Source of the DNA: Tetranychus cinnabarinus | Lineage: Eukaryota > Arthropoda > Arachnida > Trombidiformes > Tetranychidae | NCBI GenBank assembly: GCA_022266195.1 | Contig: WHVY01000005.1 | Span: 1,860,001-1,924,000, forward strand | Length of the DNA stretch: 64,000 nt | Direction: 5' to 3' | In this document: piece after piece, positions 31,549 to 44,541 of the stretch | How positions within the stretch are numbered: position 1 is the first letter of the stretch | Layout of the letters: each line of letters begins with the position of its first letter | The notes under the pieces: model-generated | Databases searched by the model: none | Told to the model about the DNA's origin: nothing | The model's input: the letters and a program-made list of their open reading frames with translations, nothing else | Position numbers and translations under genes: made by a program

Positions 31549-34500
31549 TTAAGAAAACAATTCTTTATATAACGCTGGGAATTGTATATCTATGGATGAT
31601 TTTAGGCAGGTTTGGGTGAAATTAACCAAAGCATCCATGTGAAGTTTATTTAACATTGTCAACTCTTGGGTCTTGGCTGTTAAATCAGGCATTATCGAGT
31701 CATGTTGATTCTCTTTTAATAGCATTCTTAATGCCTCTTTCAGGTTCTTGTTCATCTGTGAAATACGATGTATACTACCAAGACCAGGACGTTCTGATGA
31801 TCAACACGGTGTTGAGGAAGCCAAATATGCCAACAATCGGTTATGGGATGATAAACCGAACCAGGAAACACCAAGAAAACATCAAGAAAGTATCAAGGAA
31901 GCACGATTAATCACAATTTCCAATCAATGAGAAGCAATGAAATATCCAAGGAATCACATGTGACCAAGGATTGACAAATTCACGTGCAACAAGATTTAAC
32001 AATTTAACAATAGAAACAATAATTCCAATGGATTAATGTTGATTCCAGTTGATTTTAAGTTTATCCATTGAGTCCAGAATTTAATTTTTACATTTTAATG
32101 GTTGATATTGGTGGAGCGATCATTTCATGTTATCATGGTGGTGGTCATTTGAATTTGTTGAACATGGTATGGAAAAAGAAATACAAACTCATCAAATCAA
32201 GTCCAATGAAGGAATAGCAAAAAAATCACAATTGATTAACAGTTTTTAAGTAAACTCATTGATTGCCATTATTTAGTCGGACAATTGAGCTTTGAAAACT
32301 GTTATTCAATTTAATGCCGTTAAATTGATTATTAGCCATCAAATAATAGTATCTATTTGAATTATGCTTTAAAAGTATCTCGCAAGTTAAACTCAATTTA
32401 ACAATACAATTGAAAATTGTGAATTTAACATGTATCAATGCTATAAGGAGTTTTAATTTATGATGGTAATTGTTTAATTTGATGGCTAATAATCTATTGT
32501 AATGGTAATTTGTTAAGAAAAAAGGTTTACCTGGAGATAATAAAGTAAAGGCTGAAAATAGCGCTAACTCTTCTTCACGTAGCTCCATTGAAGCAATACT
32601 TTCAGCTAAATTAAAAGCCTTTGTTACCAAACGATTTTCAATGTTATCATCGGTCAAAAAATCTTGTAGCGACATTGAACGATTGTTAAAAATGACCCGG
32701 CCCGTGTTAAGGTCATAACAACGGCTAATCTGGAGGCAGCAAAGCTCAAATGAACCAGTCTTAAGGAGGATAATTTTATCATCTTGAGGCAGATTGTGAA
32801 AATTGGGAATCCATTTAGCAAATTCAATAACTCTTCGTATCACTTCGGTCAATTTATTAGCACATTTAAACCATTTCTCTTCATGTTTCAATTTCTTAAA
32901 ATCAACAACCTCTTCATCCATATCCCATGAGATACCAATCTCTTCCGAGGTAAAAGAGCAACCATTGGCATTGCGATAGGCATTTGAGATTATTTGTATC
33001 ACTTTATCCAATTCAAGGGAAGCCAAAGGCTTCTCTAAATCAATTATAAGTCCATTGTTATTTAATGGTGAACTATCGGGCACTACATCAAGGCAAGGTT
33101 TCTGATCAGTAAAGGTTGTTGAATCAGCATAATCACTGGCTGTACCATTGGATCCTCCACCTCCATTATTGGAACCATTTGTTGAACCATTTAATGTTGA
33201 CCCAGGTTCGGTTGTTGAAGGTCCACCAGCAGATCCAACTAAATCTAATCCCACCATGTTTGGTGTATAATAACCATTGGATAGTTGATCGTAAGGTGAA
33301 CTCATTGTGGTCTGATAATGGTAGACACCATTTGATGGGAAGGAAACGATGGGTTGAGGATTGGAGGATGAAGATGGCTGTTGAGGAGGTTGTTGATCAA
33401 ATACTGATGAATCGGGTGAAGGTTCAGCAGCTTGATATGATTGGGTTGGTGTATTTGAGGATGGCATTGAATGGGAAGGTGTTTGACCTCCTATCGTTGA
33501 CCCTGGTCCATTGCCACCACCTCCTGGACCACCGCCTCCACCGGATCCCGGTGTTCGTACCATTTGAGCCTGATGGAAGCGAACCTCATCTTCAACCTTT
33601 TCTCGCTGCTTTTTGGACATTCGTCCAAATTTTACTGCATCTCTGGACATTCCCAGAGTGAGACATTTTTTAAGACGACAATATTGACAACGGTTTCGAT
33701 TTATTCGGTCGACAACGCAATTCTTTTGCCTTGGACATTGATAATTAACGGATGATGATTGACTTCGACGGAAAAAACCTTTACAACCTTCACACGTAAT
33801 TACACCATAATGAACTCCAGATGATTTATCGCCACAAACTTTACATGGGATTATCTCAATTTGGGCTAATAAGAAGATGGTTAAGATGGTGAAGAAGAAG
33901 AAGAAGGAAGAAGGAAGAAATAAAGAAGAAAAAGAAAAGAAAATAATAGTTATCGTTATAATAATAGTAATAATAATAATTATATTTAGTGTCAGAACGT
34001 GCCATTAAGCTGTTTACATGGTTATTCAAGAATAGAGGAGCTTTTGATTTCACAAAAAAATCAGGTTTAGCTAGGGTTGAGTTGTGTTAGCACGTCACGA
34101 ATGCGTGAGTAAATTGGAAAAGAAAGAGAAGTGATGATAAGGAAGATGCAAAAAGAAAGAGAGAGAAAGAAAGGGTTTCCCCAGTCATGGTGTTCAAGGG
34201 ATGCAGGAAGTTGATGTGGGTGGTTGAGTCAGGGAAAAAAAGATGAAATTCAACCGGAAATAAGGCCATTGGGTAAACGAAGAGAGGTAACTTCAAACAG
34301 GAGTTTCAATATGTTTTATTGGAATGATGATGATGATGATGATAAGAAGAAGAAGAAGAAACAAAATGGAAGATAAATGATTTGAAAAGCGGATGAGAAC
34401 GAAGTAGGAAGAAGAAGAAGAAAAAGAAAGAATAAGATGAAGAACAAAGAATTGGTAAGAAAATAATGGCTAAAAGATGATTTCCGTATCAAAATAATTA

Positions 34501-36039
34501 CTATTATATTGCCATTTCACTGTTTGCCTTTTATCTTTACTGGTGATTTATTTTGTAATATAACTTTGATTAATATTAAATCACTGAGAATAAAAATAGC
34601 ATCAACTAAATAAAACAACAAAAATGTATTTATAAATGCGGAAAAAAATTGTATTAAATTTAATGTTCAAGGTGATCTAAATGCAATTAAAGCCAAATTA
34701 CATTTCAAGATGCAAAAATTGTCCAAAAATGAAACAAGAATCTCAATATTAGCATTTACCAGATGAAGAGTGAAGCAAAATTTGATGCAAGATGAAGATA
34801 ATAAAATGACGATGAAAAAAAAAGAGATGATGAGAAAAAAAGAAGTAAAAAGCTAACGAACGATGAAAAGAGTTCAGATGAAGTAATTCGTAGATTGAGT
34901 TTGCGTCGCAAAAAATGCAACGATTTTTGGTTGAAAAAGAGAGAGAGAGATGATGATGATGATGATGATGATATAAAATGAAATGGGAAATGGAAAGATT
35001 ATGAAACCCAAAGAAAGAGGTTGCCGAAAGAGGAAAACCCAAAAAACCAGAGAAACCGAAAAGGATGTTAAACATTGAACTGGAGTAAACCGAAGCAGTT
35101 TCAATTGAAAAATGCATTTTTAAAGGTTAAAATTGTTTGTATAATTACAACAATTATTACCCATTTGATTGATTAACAACAACAATATCAATACAAATCA
35201 TTATCCAATAACCATAGGAATCGATGGGGAAAAAAATGTTGTAATATTGGGTAAAGAATGGAAAGAGAAAGATGAACAAACCGAGAAAGAGAGAAAAAGA
35301 AAGAGAAGATGATAAGGTAGGAGTGAGTCTGAGCAAAGAGAGAGATAATGATGATAAGGATGAGAAAGAGAGAGAGAGAGAAGCAGAAATACGAGGTCAA
35401 TGCACTTATATAGGTTGACCCAGTTGTAGGAGAGTTTAAACACGGAAGAAAAACCCGGAAGAAGAAGTCTCAACATTTATTCTGATCCAAGTAACACTAT
35501 TGACCATATATACGGTTGTTTTTTACAACTACTTACAGTACCGTTTTTTTCATCGTTAATTGTCAATTGCGAATTGTCTTTTGGCGTTCTGACTATTCTA
35601 ACAATTTAACATTTATTGATTATAATTGCAATGATTAGGGAAAAATGTCAAAATTTAATTGTTTTCATCTTAATTCATTTGTTTACTAATTTTTTCTGGT
35701 CTTTTGACATTCAAAGGATTTCAATTTTGGCTTTTATTTTTGGCTTTTTTTATATTTTCAATTTTGGGTTTCATAGGTTTTCCTGGTTAGTGTTATTGGA
35801 TTACAATTTGATTATCTTGTTGAGGATGGTCTTGGTTATGGCTGATTAAATGTCGATGGACTTGCAATGAATTTTGGGTTTTTTGGGTTTTTTTCATGGA
35901 TTGGGTTTGGGTTTGGTTGAATAGGAAATGGCATTTTCATTTTTTGGTTTTTTTTCAGGATTTTTTGGGTAAATTGTTGATTCTCACCTTTTATTGAGCC
36001 ACTGTGAGGTGACTCTATTTTAGAGTAATTCCCAAACAT
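31549..36039 (-). CDS. HR3: Nuclear hormone receptor HR3 (ROR-type, NR1F4)
   Basis: Ecdysone-cascade nuclear receptor. Exons 35988-36039, 32531-33865 and 31549-31793 join in phases 1 and 1 and give 543 residues. Exon 1 encodes only MFGNYSKIESPHSGSIK, then A|QIEIIPCKVCGDK follows, matching the conserved HR3 junction. The DNA-binding domain is residues 25-90, with P-box CEGCKGFFRR and eight zinc cysteines. The HR3 signature GMSRDAVKFGRMSKKQREKV follows. A Gly/Ser/Pro-rich hinge covers ~115-290, and the ligand-binding domain runs from ~300 to the end (FAKWIPNFHNLPQDDKIILLK... FPALYKELFS, the AF-2 helix). Introns are 2,122 and 737 bp. Longer N-terminal isoforms from further upstream exons are possible. 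Confidence 0.95.
33866..35987 (-). other. HR3 intron 1, low-complexity
   Basis: Strongly purine-rich on the plus strand (gaagaagaag, gagagagaga, gatgatgatgatgat at about 34330 and 34950). No exon with conserved protein was found. Minus-strand ORFs here are runs of Ser, Phe, Leu and His from low-complexity DNA. Confidence 0.5.
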
Positions 36040-39000
36040 TGTAACTACAAAATGGTTTGTATTTGTGTTGGTTAATTGTTGTAATCAAAAGGTATTGGTG
36101 TAAAAATTTGACTGTATATTGGGATCACAATTGTTAGTGAGTGATTAATAAAACACAGACACACATATGCACAAAAATAAGCACAATTTGTCGATGAACG
36201 ATTGGATTGAAATTAAATCATGAAACGTTTAGAAGTGAAAATAAGTGTTGTAAGTCTCCGGTAACTCTTGTATATTGTTGTGTGTGTTAATTTAAATTAA
36301 GTTAATGATGTTGATGAATGGGATGAGGTTGATGAAGATGAAGATGAAGTTGACGTTGGTAAAGTTGTTTCCATAAAAACATAAAAATATTGTTGAAATG
36401 ATGTAAAAATTACAACTCCAGAGGCAAAAAACAATAACAACAATAATAACAACAACAATTAAAGCGACGATTTACAGTAATGTTGTTATGATTTATTCAT
36501 ATAAAGATTCATTTAAAGGTTGACTTTGTAAAGATGCATTAAAAGATGCGTTTAAAGATGCTTATGTCGATGGTAATCGAAGGTAAAAGATGATGAAAAT
36601 GATGATGATGATGATGATGAAAGGTGAAAAATCAAAGGCAACGGTGTTGACCAGAGAAAGAGAGAGAGAGAGGCAAAAAAAGAAGAAGAAGATAAATTGA
36701 AGAAGGGAATAAAAAGAAAGAAAAGAAAGGAAAAAAGAAGACTACGTTTTCGTCGTCGTGGTCGTCGTTATCGAAGGAGAGTTAAGATGAGGTTGTTGAT
36801 GAGAGGTAAAAGATGTTGAAGGTAAGAAAGAGAGAAGAGAAGAGAAAGGAAGGAAAGAAAAAAGAAAGAGAAAATTGTACGAACGTTTCATTTAAAAAAC
36901 AAAATGAAGACAAGAAGACAAGAAGAAGATAAAAAGAGAGGCGAAATAATCTAATCCATGGTTTATTTTAAGTTCGTTGTATTGAAGCCCAACATTAAAT
37001 GGCGAGAGAAGAGAAAGAGAAAATTTTGTAACCAGAAGAGAGACAGAAGAAGATAAGAAGAAGATGAACAAGAAAGAGGAGAAAGAAGAAGAGATAGAAA
37101 GAGAGAGAGAGAGAGAGAAAAGAAGAAAGAGAAGAGAAGGAGATTTGGGTGAGAGAAGAGTGAGTTGTGAGCATTTCAACTCAGTGTGAAGTGTGTGTTT
37201 CCAGTGAGAAGGATGAAGGAATGAAGATGAAGGAGACTCATGGGGTGGAGAGTGGCAAGAATGAATGAATGAGAGGGAGAAAAGGGAATGAATTTTGGGG
37301 AAATTAAAAGGTGGAGTTGACCTGGATAGTGGTTAGTGTCAAGGTATTTTTTTGCGGCTGGTACTTTTTGGTACCGTCGGTAAACTCACTCGTATTTCTC
37401 TTTCTTTTTTGCTCTCTTCTCGTTCTTTTCCTTTTTTTCATCTTCTTTACCATCTTCTTCTTCATCTTCATCTTCTTCTTCTCCCTGATCATTTCTTTTC
37501 TTAGGCCAGGTAAGTTCCGTGATCGAAGCTTGTTAATACTCTTCATGTTGGTGTTGTTGTTGTCTTGTGTACATCTTGGTACCAAGTACAAACTCTCACA
37601 AAAAAATATGCAACTTCTCAGGTCAAATCCACCCCATCCGTTCATCATCTTTCCTCTTCATCTTTTTTCTTGTCCTTTTCTTCCTTCTTCTTTATGCTCT
37701 TTTTGTTCCTTTATCCTTCTCTTTCTTTTATTATACTTTTTTTTCCATTCTTTTACTTCTTCTTCTTCTCCTTTTTTTCCTCTCGAAGGGTTTCCTCGTC
37801 ATCTTCATCTCTTTCTTTTTTGCCTCTTTCCTCACCTTCGTTCTCATCCTTCTTGCCCTTCCAACTTTTTTGTCCAAAGGATTTCCGTGTTTCCTTATTT
37901 TCGGAGGTCACAAACTTTTCTTATTTTTGGGTCTTTTCAATACTCAAATCTGCCTATTTTATCATTCCTTGCTGTCAACTATTATTTTGTCTAGTTTTCA
38001 CCCCAAAAGTAAAGAGGTGCCCATAGAGTAGGGAAGAGGAAAAAGGAGTTAAAAAGGTTACAGGAAGACCTTTTTCTTGAAGATGGTTAAGATGATGAGG
38101 TTAAAAAAACATTGAACAAGGTGAAGGGAACACAAATAATATCTTGGGAAATGTCTTGTGATTATATTTATATGCAGTTGGGTTCACCTGGAAGCAAATG
38201 GGTAAAAATTGTGACTCTTTTACCTTTTCTTGTTGATATCTTTCACTTTGAACTCGGACCCTTTTTATCCTTCATTTTGTATGCATATTTTGGTAAACTT
38301 GCAAAGTACAGTTTAAGATATGATATTAAGTGCATTTACTGTATTGTGTCTTTCATGCCAATTGATGATTCCAATTCAACCATTTTTTCCATTCCTATTC
38401 AATCACTTTTAAAACCTTTCTTCTTCTGCTTCTGCTTTTTTCAATTAAATGTCACATCTCATTGAATAATTATAAAATTACCTGAAAAGGTTGGAAAATG
38501 TTGATTTCCGTTTCATTTGCTTGTTTGGTTTGGCTTTCAACTGCTCAATCATATGCTAACAGGACAATGTTATTGCTGCTCAATCAGTTTATTAACTTTG
38601 TCATTTATAATACATTAACCTGATTGTCAACTGTAAATGATATAATTGGGCTTTTACAACTGTAAACAACCTTTCATTTATCATGTTTAATCGCTAATCA
38701 AATTCAAGGTATAACATTGAGTTGATTATTGAAAATGAGACAAAATTGGTTGATTAGGTAAAGTTAATTTTGTAATTGTTGAGCCAATGAATGGTGCAAA
38801 AATGCGCAAGTGACCCATCTTTTGGGTTGATTAAATCTTGTTTTCAATCAACCCGTTCAGTTCTCATGGAAACTTTGCAAGTGAAAAATTGCACAAACGA
38901 GTTCCCAAGTTGCCCGAGTAACTTAAACAGGTTGATTAATTTTGGTTTCAACCAACACAAGATCCTATTCAGATTACCAAATAAGCCCTAATCACAGCGA

Positions 39001-39266
39001 CCAAACAATAAAACCAATAGTAATAACCCAAAAAATCAGGTCAAACAAAAAGATAATCAATTTTCATTTTTCACCATTTACAATGTAAATTGACAAAACC
39101 CGAAGCTTCAAACAAACAGTTAACCAGATTGATGATAAATAATATAAAAGACAACAATTTGCTTTTTCAATGCTTTATTTAATTCATTTTTGATTTAATA
39201 TCAGTCATGATTCAATTATCAACTATAGATGGTTAACAAAACTGGTAAACCAACCAAGCATTTGAA
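36040..39266. other. HR3 upstream region with purine/pyrimidine switch
   Basis: 36.6-37.3 kb is purine-rich on the plus strand, with a (ga)n run near 37100. From about 37385 to 37880 the same strand becomes pyrimidine-rich (cttcttcttc, tttttctt). Overlapping ORFs in several frames at 37304-38031 are low-complexity and not genes. This region probably contains the HR3 promoter and leader. From 38.1 kb on it is plain AT-rich sequence; the 117-codon ORF at 38112-38465 has no recognisable feature. Confidence 0.5.
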
Positions 39267-39465
39267 TCATCGTCCACCAAGAATACCGCTAAGAACGTTA
39301 AGAAGTGGTTCTGGTTTGGGTTCAGGATCAGCTGTAAATAAAACGACAAAATAAATATCAATTAGTTAATTACTTGAATATTGTCTGCAATGAATACTCA
39401 CCGTAAGCCATGGCGACAACTGAGGCAAGAGCGGCGATGTAAACGATGATGGTTCGGGCTTCCAT
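39267..39465 (-). CDS. Secreted X-Pro-cassette peptide precursor, copy 1
   Basis: Exons 39402-39465 and 39267-39331 join in phase 1 (TACG|CT) and give 42 residues. Residues 1-22 (MEARTIIVYIAAL... AMAYA) are a signal peptide with Ala at -1 and -3. Then comes the acidic cassette DPEPKPEP, four X-Pro dipeptides, and the tail LLNVLSGILGGR. The tail is a short amphipathic stretch ending Gly-Gly-Arg, which could be trimmed and amidated. Function unknown; a secreted peptide of antimicrobial, venom-like or signalling type is an inference from layout. A TATA box lies at 39580-39587 and an AATAAA (minus) in the downstream block shared by all copies. Confidence 0.75.
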
Positions 39466-42274
39466 TGTTTGTTTGTTGGGTTGGTGGTGATTAACACAAG
39501 TTAATTGAAGTTAGTTTATTAGAGTTGTTTACTAATTGGATAGCAAGAATTGAATGATTTAATTGAACAATTTTCATCTCTTTTATACGATTTCTAATCA
39601 TACGTTTCAATCATCTTTAACCTTTACTTTTCATGATTCTTACAAAGCACATGAAGATGATTCAAGCAAATGCAATTAATTTTCAGTTAATAATAAATCA
39701 CCAATGTGTTTGTCTTTCATATTTTACTATACAATATCGATTGGATGATCAATTGTTTAATTGAATTAAATCCAAGTTAATAATCATTCTACTTGTAGAT
39801 CATTGATGTTCAACCAATTTCCGCTAATTAATCAAAATTCTGGTCAAAATCTGGTTGTGATTGTTATTTTTAATCGTTGAAATCTCGTTAATATCTTTCA
39901 AACTAATGATCATCAAAGTTGTGTAAATTTTGTCAAATGATTGAAGAGAAGTCAAATATTTGAAATAAACTTTAAATAAGTAATAAAATGGTGAAAATAA
40001 TGATCAAGTTTTAAATCACCTTCCATAACAGGATTGAGGGTTTACTGGAAAATTTGAGTCACAATCAACTGTAACATCATGTAAGCATGGAAATCCAATT
40101 GTCTAAACAGGAATAAGATCCTTTCTTATGCAGAACGAGGAAGATTCAATCATTACAATCAAAAGATTTCAGTGCTTTTGTTTATCATGCACAGCCATTT
40201 CCCAGTACAGAATCCATTAAACAATCCCAAATTATTAACCCTATCCTCTGGACCAGAATAATAAAATGGCCATTAAATCTAAATAAAAAACTAAGTTTTT
40301 ACAGCATGAAAAATTGAAATTCATTTCTATTGCCTTTACACATCTGTTAGAAAGAAAAATTGAATGAAATTTCTTGGACTCCAATTGTTTAACAAGATTT
40401 TTATGATTACCGGAAAGTTTATCAACTTGCCTATCAACTATTAAATGTAAAAAACTAACATCGATTGAAATTTCATTTTCTGAGCGGTTACAAATTGGTC
40501 AAAAGAGGTCACAACAAGATGTAAATAAAGAAGCACAAAAGGTCTTGAAGATGATGAGGAATTACCTGTTTTTGAACCAATAACCTGGCCAAACCACAAC
40601 AGTAACAAAGGTCCTATTGATAAGACCAAGGTCAAAGCTGACTCAAAATCGACCAGAGAAAGGCTGACCTTGTGTTAAATAGATGAAGGTAAATGTGTTG
40701 GAGTCCAATAGGCTAAGACACATTGAGACTGGCAAAGAGCAATAACCTCTTCAACAATCACTTTAAAGGTAAACTTTTATTTCCTTTTACTTCTTTCTAG
40801 GATTCACAATTCTCAACGGAAAATATTCGATGAAAAACAAATTCTAGAAAATATTCATCTTTTTGTTAAACCTTATAACTGACTATACAGTATACTGTAT
40901 ACAGTGTTTATAATATTTGCATTTCTCTTTTTCATGATAAGCCGAGCTTTGATATTCTTGTGTTTGTGGGTGGAATTGAAAAGTGTAAAAGTTTCAGAAA
41001 AATCAAAAATATAAATGCTCATTTTTTGAGAGGAAAGAGTTGGACAAATTAAACAATTCAGTGGGTTGAATGGGTTGAGATTTTTCAGTCTTTTGCTTCA
41101 TTTTAGTTTTTGAAGTTCAATTGAAAACATTCATTCTGTGTTTTAAGCATAAAAGTAATATAAATTTCATTCATCCAAAGCTTACAAAGATAGTCAATCT
41201 ATAACTTGCAATTTTCATCTCAACTGTAAATTATTTAGGTGGATAAAGTCATTGAGAGTCAAAGATTTTCAATTTCAGTCCATCTATCGGTAACGCGTTT
41301 ATTTCCAATATTTGCATTTTTGCTTTCTTTTCATTCGTGGATTAAGTATTTATTCAAAGTCTACGCATTCAGACGAGTTATAAACACGAGTGCATAAGAT
41401 AAGGGTCCAATTTTCCGCAAACTTTGCCTTTGATAAAATTTATAAAAGTTTCATTTGAATTTCTGATAGCAAAAGGATTAATCACCCTTTCTCACTCCTA
41501 CTAATAAATCCTTCTTAACTCTGTCAACTCTTTAATAGCAATTGATTTAAAAAAAGTCGAGCAAAATTCATCAATAATATTTTGGAAGCAAGCATTTATA
41601 CTTTTACTGTTGAATGAAAATTGTTGCGTTAAACGCAAAAAACGCAAAGAGTCAAACGATTTTGCGGGTTCATTTTATGCGCTGATTTACTTTCTCTCCG
41701 ATTTGCTACAAAACTTGGATCAACTGTGTATAAAGCTCTATTGTGTATTCGCAGAAATAAAACTCGTCATGTTAACACAAAACATTATTAAACAGATTCA
41801 ATTTTACTTGAAAGACGAATTTTAACGAAACGAAAAAATTGAAAGCAAAGCAACTCCATCTGTTGGTTTCACTAATAAAAAGTAATTTAATAAAAGTTTT
41901 GCTAAGACTTGAAGAACGATGTTCATCAATGAAATGCAATAGTACTAACAGTGCTGAAAATATTTCTGAATTTGAATGTTTTCTGATATTTGTGATATCC
42001 ATAGCATATCAATGAAAATTGTGATTTTTGATATACTTTATTACTGACCATCTAGTGTTCACCTCGAGTCGCAATTCAACTTCTTTTTCATATTCATAAT
42101 TTCTTATCCCGTTAATGGTTAGCCGAATTAATGATAAATAAGTATAAAAGACAACAATTTTCTTTTTCAATGCTTTATTTAATTCATTTTTGATTCAATA
42201 TCAGACATGATTCAATTATTAACTATGGATGGTAAACAGAACTGGTAAACCAACCAAGCCATTTGAATCATCGT
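39466..42274. other. Spacer between peptide copies 1 and 2
   Basis: Contains the copy-1 promoter, an R3 repeat at 40905-41000, an 18-bp perfect palindrome at 40884-40901 (tatacagtatactgtata), a module at about 41240-41640 repeated near 48640-49090, and the conserved downstream block of copy 2 from about 42130. No other gene supported. Confidence 0.5.
39580..39587 (-). promoter_or_regulatory. TATA box of peptide copy 1
   Basis: Minus strand TATAAAAGAGATGAAAATTG. The same block sits at the same distance, about 120 bp above the ATG, in all five copies (also at 42597-42604, 44885-44892, 47173-47180 and 49630-49637). Confidence 0.6.
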
Positions 42275-42482
42275 CTATCGTCCTGTAAGTCCTCCAAGAA
42301 GACTGCCGAGGAGTTGGGTGACTGGTTCTGGTTTGGGTTCAGGATCAGCTGTAAATAAAACGACAAAATAAATATCAATTAGTTAATTACTTGAATATTG
42401 TCTGCAATGAATACTCACCGTAAGCCATGGCGACAACTGAGGCAAGAGCGGCGATGTAAACGATGATGTTTTGGGCTTCCAT
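42275..42482 (-). CDS. Secreted X-Pro-cassette peptide precursor, copy 2
   Basis: Exons 42419-42482 and 42275-42348 give 45 residues. The signal peptide differs from copy 1 only at MEAQN for MEART. The cassette DPEPKPEP is identical, and the tail is VTQLLGSLLGGLTGR. The intron is short (70 bp) like that of copy 1 and lacks the ~20-bp insertion seen in copies 3-5. Just past the TAG stop the sequence continues acgatgattcaaatg, matching the end of the copy-1 tail, which suggests the new tail was placed upstream of an older one. Confidence 0.75.
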
Positions 42483-43202
42483 TGTTTGTTTGTTGGGTTG
42501 GTGGTGATTAACACAAGTTAATTGAAGTTAGTTTATTAGAGTTGTTTACTAATTGGATAGCAAGAATTGAATGATTTAATTGAACAATTTTCATCTCTTT
42601 TATACGATTTCTGATCATACGTTTCAATCATCTTTAACCTTTACTTTCTATGATTCTTGGGATGCACCTGAAGATGATTCAAGCAAAATGCAATTAATTT
42701 TCTGTTAATAATAAATCACCAATGTGTTTTCATATTCACTATATCGCACTATCAATTGGATGATCGATTGTTCAATTGAATTAAATTCAGGTTAATAATG
42801 ATACTAGAAGCAGATCATTGATGTCTTCCGCAAATTAATCAAATTTGTAAAATATTTCTTCGAGTTTGTGTCTACCTTGTTAGTCAATGATTGTCATGCA
42901 ATCTGTCAGGGAAATTATCATCTGGTAATTGAACTGTCCATTGAATGACTTTTTTCATACTTCATTTTAAACAAATTTTGTCAATAATTGCACGCTAAAC
43001 CTGTTAATATATGAAAATCAATGTATTTGAGTACAATAGTTATGACACCTTCAGACTGGTAAATATGGTTGTTACCTCAAGACACAATTTTTACATTTCT
43101 GCCCAAATACTGAAAGACAAATGAGCAAAAACGGGTAAAATTAATTTCTGTCACATTTAGACTGGTTTTAGGGACATGATGACTGAGCTGAAACTTATCA
43201 TT

Positions 43203-44045
43203 TGTCCATAAAATTTGTTGGCTCACATCATGGATCGAATAATTTTATCAATTTATCAACAATCCTCCTCATTTTAGCCATTGGCCTTAAAACTTTGAGC
43301 CTCGATATTTCGAGAATGGTTACACCTACAATCGTCATTCTTTCACCAAACATTAGATTTTATTATGGGCTATCACAGTATTTGACTGAATACTGAATAG
43401 AATCTGACCTAATCTAATGATTTAATAATGAAGTTTCTACTAACGCATAAGATTTGTGTTTGGTAACCATTCAACTTCATAAATAAAGTCTCAAATCTGA
43501 CTACATAAGTATTAATAAAAAAATGCTACACCTTTTTTTACCAGGATCTTGCTCCAATATTGCAATTTATCATAGGCCATAATGAAATCTAATGTTTGGC
43601 CAAGAATTATGATTTTATAATAGATGAAACCATTCCCAAAATATCGAGGCTCAAAGTTTTAAGAAAATCCCCAAAAGCAAGAGAACTGTTCCCGAATTAA
43701 AAAAAAGTATTATATTTAATCCATGATATCTACCAACAATTTTTATGGAAAAATGACAAGTTTCAGCTTGATGACTCTTAATGTCACAGAATGCGGTCGG
43801 TTTAATTGAAAATTGAGCTTAATCTAATTTACAGAAACGTAAAATGTTATTTCCCAAAATAAGACCATTTTCTGGATCGTCATAAAAAGTTACACCAGTA
43901 AAATAAGTTTCATGACTAAAGCTGTTTACCTAGCTGAACAAAAGGCGATCGAAGTTTCAAATTTGACCTCGATTTTGTCAAAAATTGTCTATCGGATGAA
44001 TTATTTAATAGCTCTAATGGACTCAGTTTTTAAGTCCCTACAAAC
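43203..44045. repeat. Foldback repeat of the 18-22 kb family, duplicate 1
   Basis: Plus-orientation phrases (ttggccttaaaactttgagc, gatatttcgagaatggt) at 43260-43400 recur inverted at 43600-43670. They are followed by the reverse unit with gcgatcgaagtt and taatggactcagttttt near 43950-44030. It is the same family as the large palindrome, with its centre near 43,460. Confidence 0.65.
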
Positions 44046-44541
44046 CCACTAACAAGTAAGTCTCAACTCTTTACTCGAGTGTTAGAGTTTGTTAAAATTA
44101 ATACACTAAGCATGCATGAAGCAAGCACTAATACTTTTGCTTACATATAAATTATTGTGTTGAACGCGAAAAGACGCAAACTATTTTGAGAATGGTGCAA
44201 CAAGGCAAGAATGTTAAAATTCAAATCAAAACGAAATTCATTGATATTTTCATAGTGATTCGCGTACACCAACAATTGATTATCGTTAATCACATACAGT
44301 CAGCCATTAATATTAAGATAGTGTTGAGTTTTTCAGTTTTCCAACTGTTGATTAAAAATACACGACTCTGAAACTTCAAGCAAATGGTTATGATGATAAA
44401 TAAATATTAAAGACAATAATTTGCTTTTTCAATGCTTTATTTAATTCATTTTTGATTCAATATCAGACATGATTCAATTATTAACTATGGAAGGTAAACA
44501 AAACTGGTAAACCAACCAAGCCATTTGAATTTGGAGCCATT

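Noticed and set aside
32256..32530. C-terminal continuation of the HR3 ORF (KPFFLTNYHYNR...)
   Set aside because: It is intron read-through. Splicing at 32531 to 31793 restores LLSPERPGLGSIHRISQ and the AF-2 helix expected for HR3.
37304..38031. Four overlapping ORFs of 114-227 codons upstream of HR3
   Set aside because: Open frames in several registers arise from pyrimidine- or purine-only DNA without stop codons; composition is Phe/Leu/Ser or Lys/Arg only.
38112..38465. 117-codon plus ORF
   Set aside because: Not low-complexity, but no start context, domain or splice support; its codons look like random AT-rich DNA.
43202..43396. ORF duplicated exactly at 45490-45684
   Set aside because: Identity is explained by the 2,288-bp duplication; the ORF lies in foldback repeat sequence and has no recognisable features.
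44186..44371. ORF duplicated exactly at 46474-46659
   Set aside because: Also copied by the tandem duplication; the sequence is spacer and the protein is featureless.
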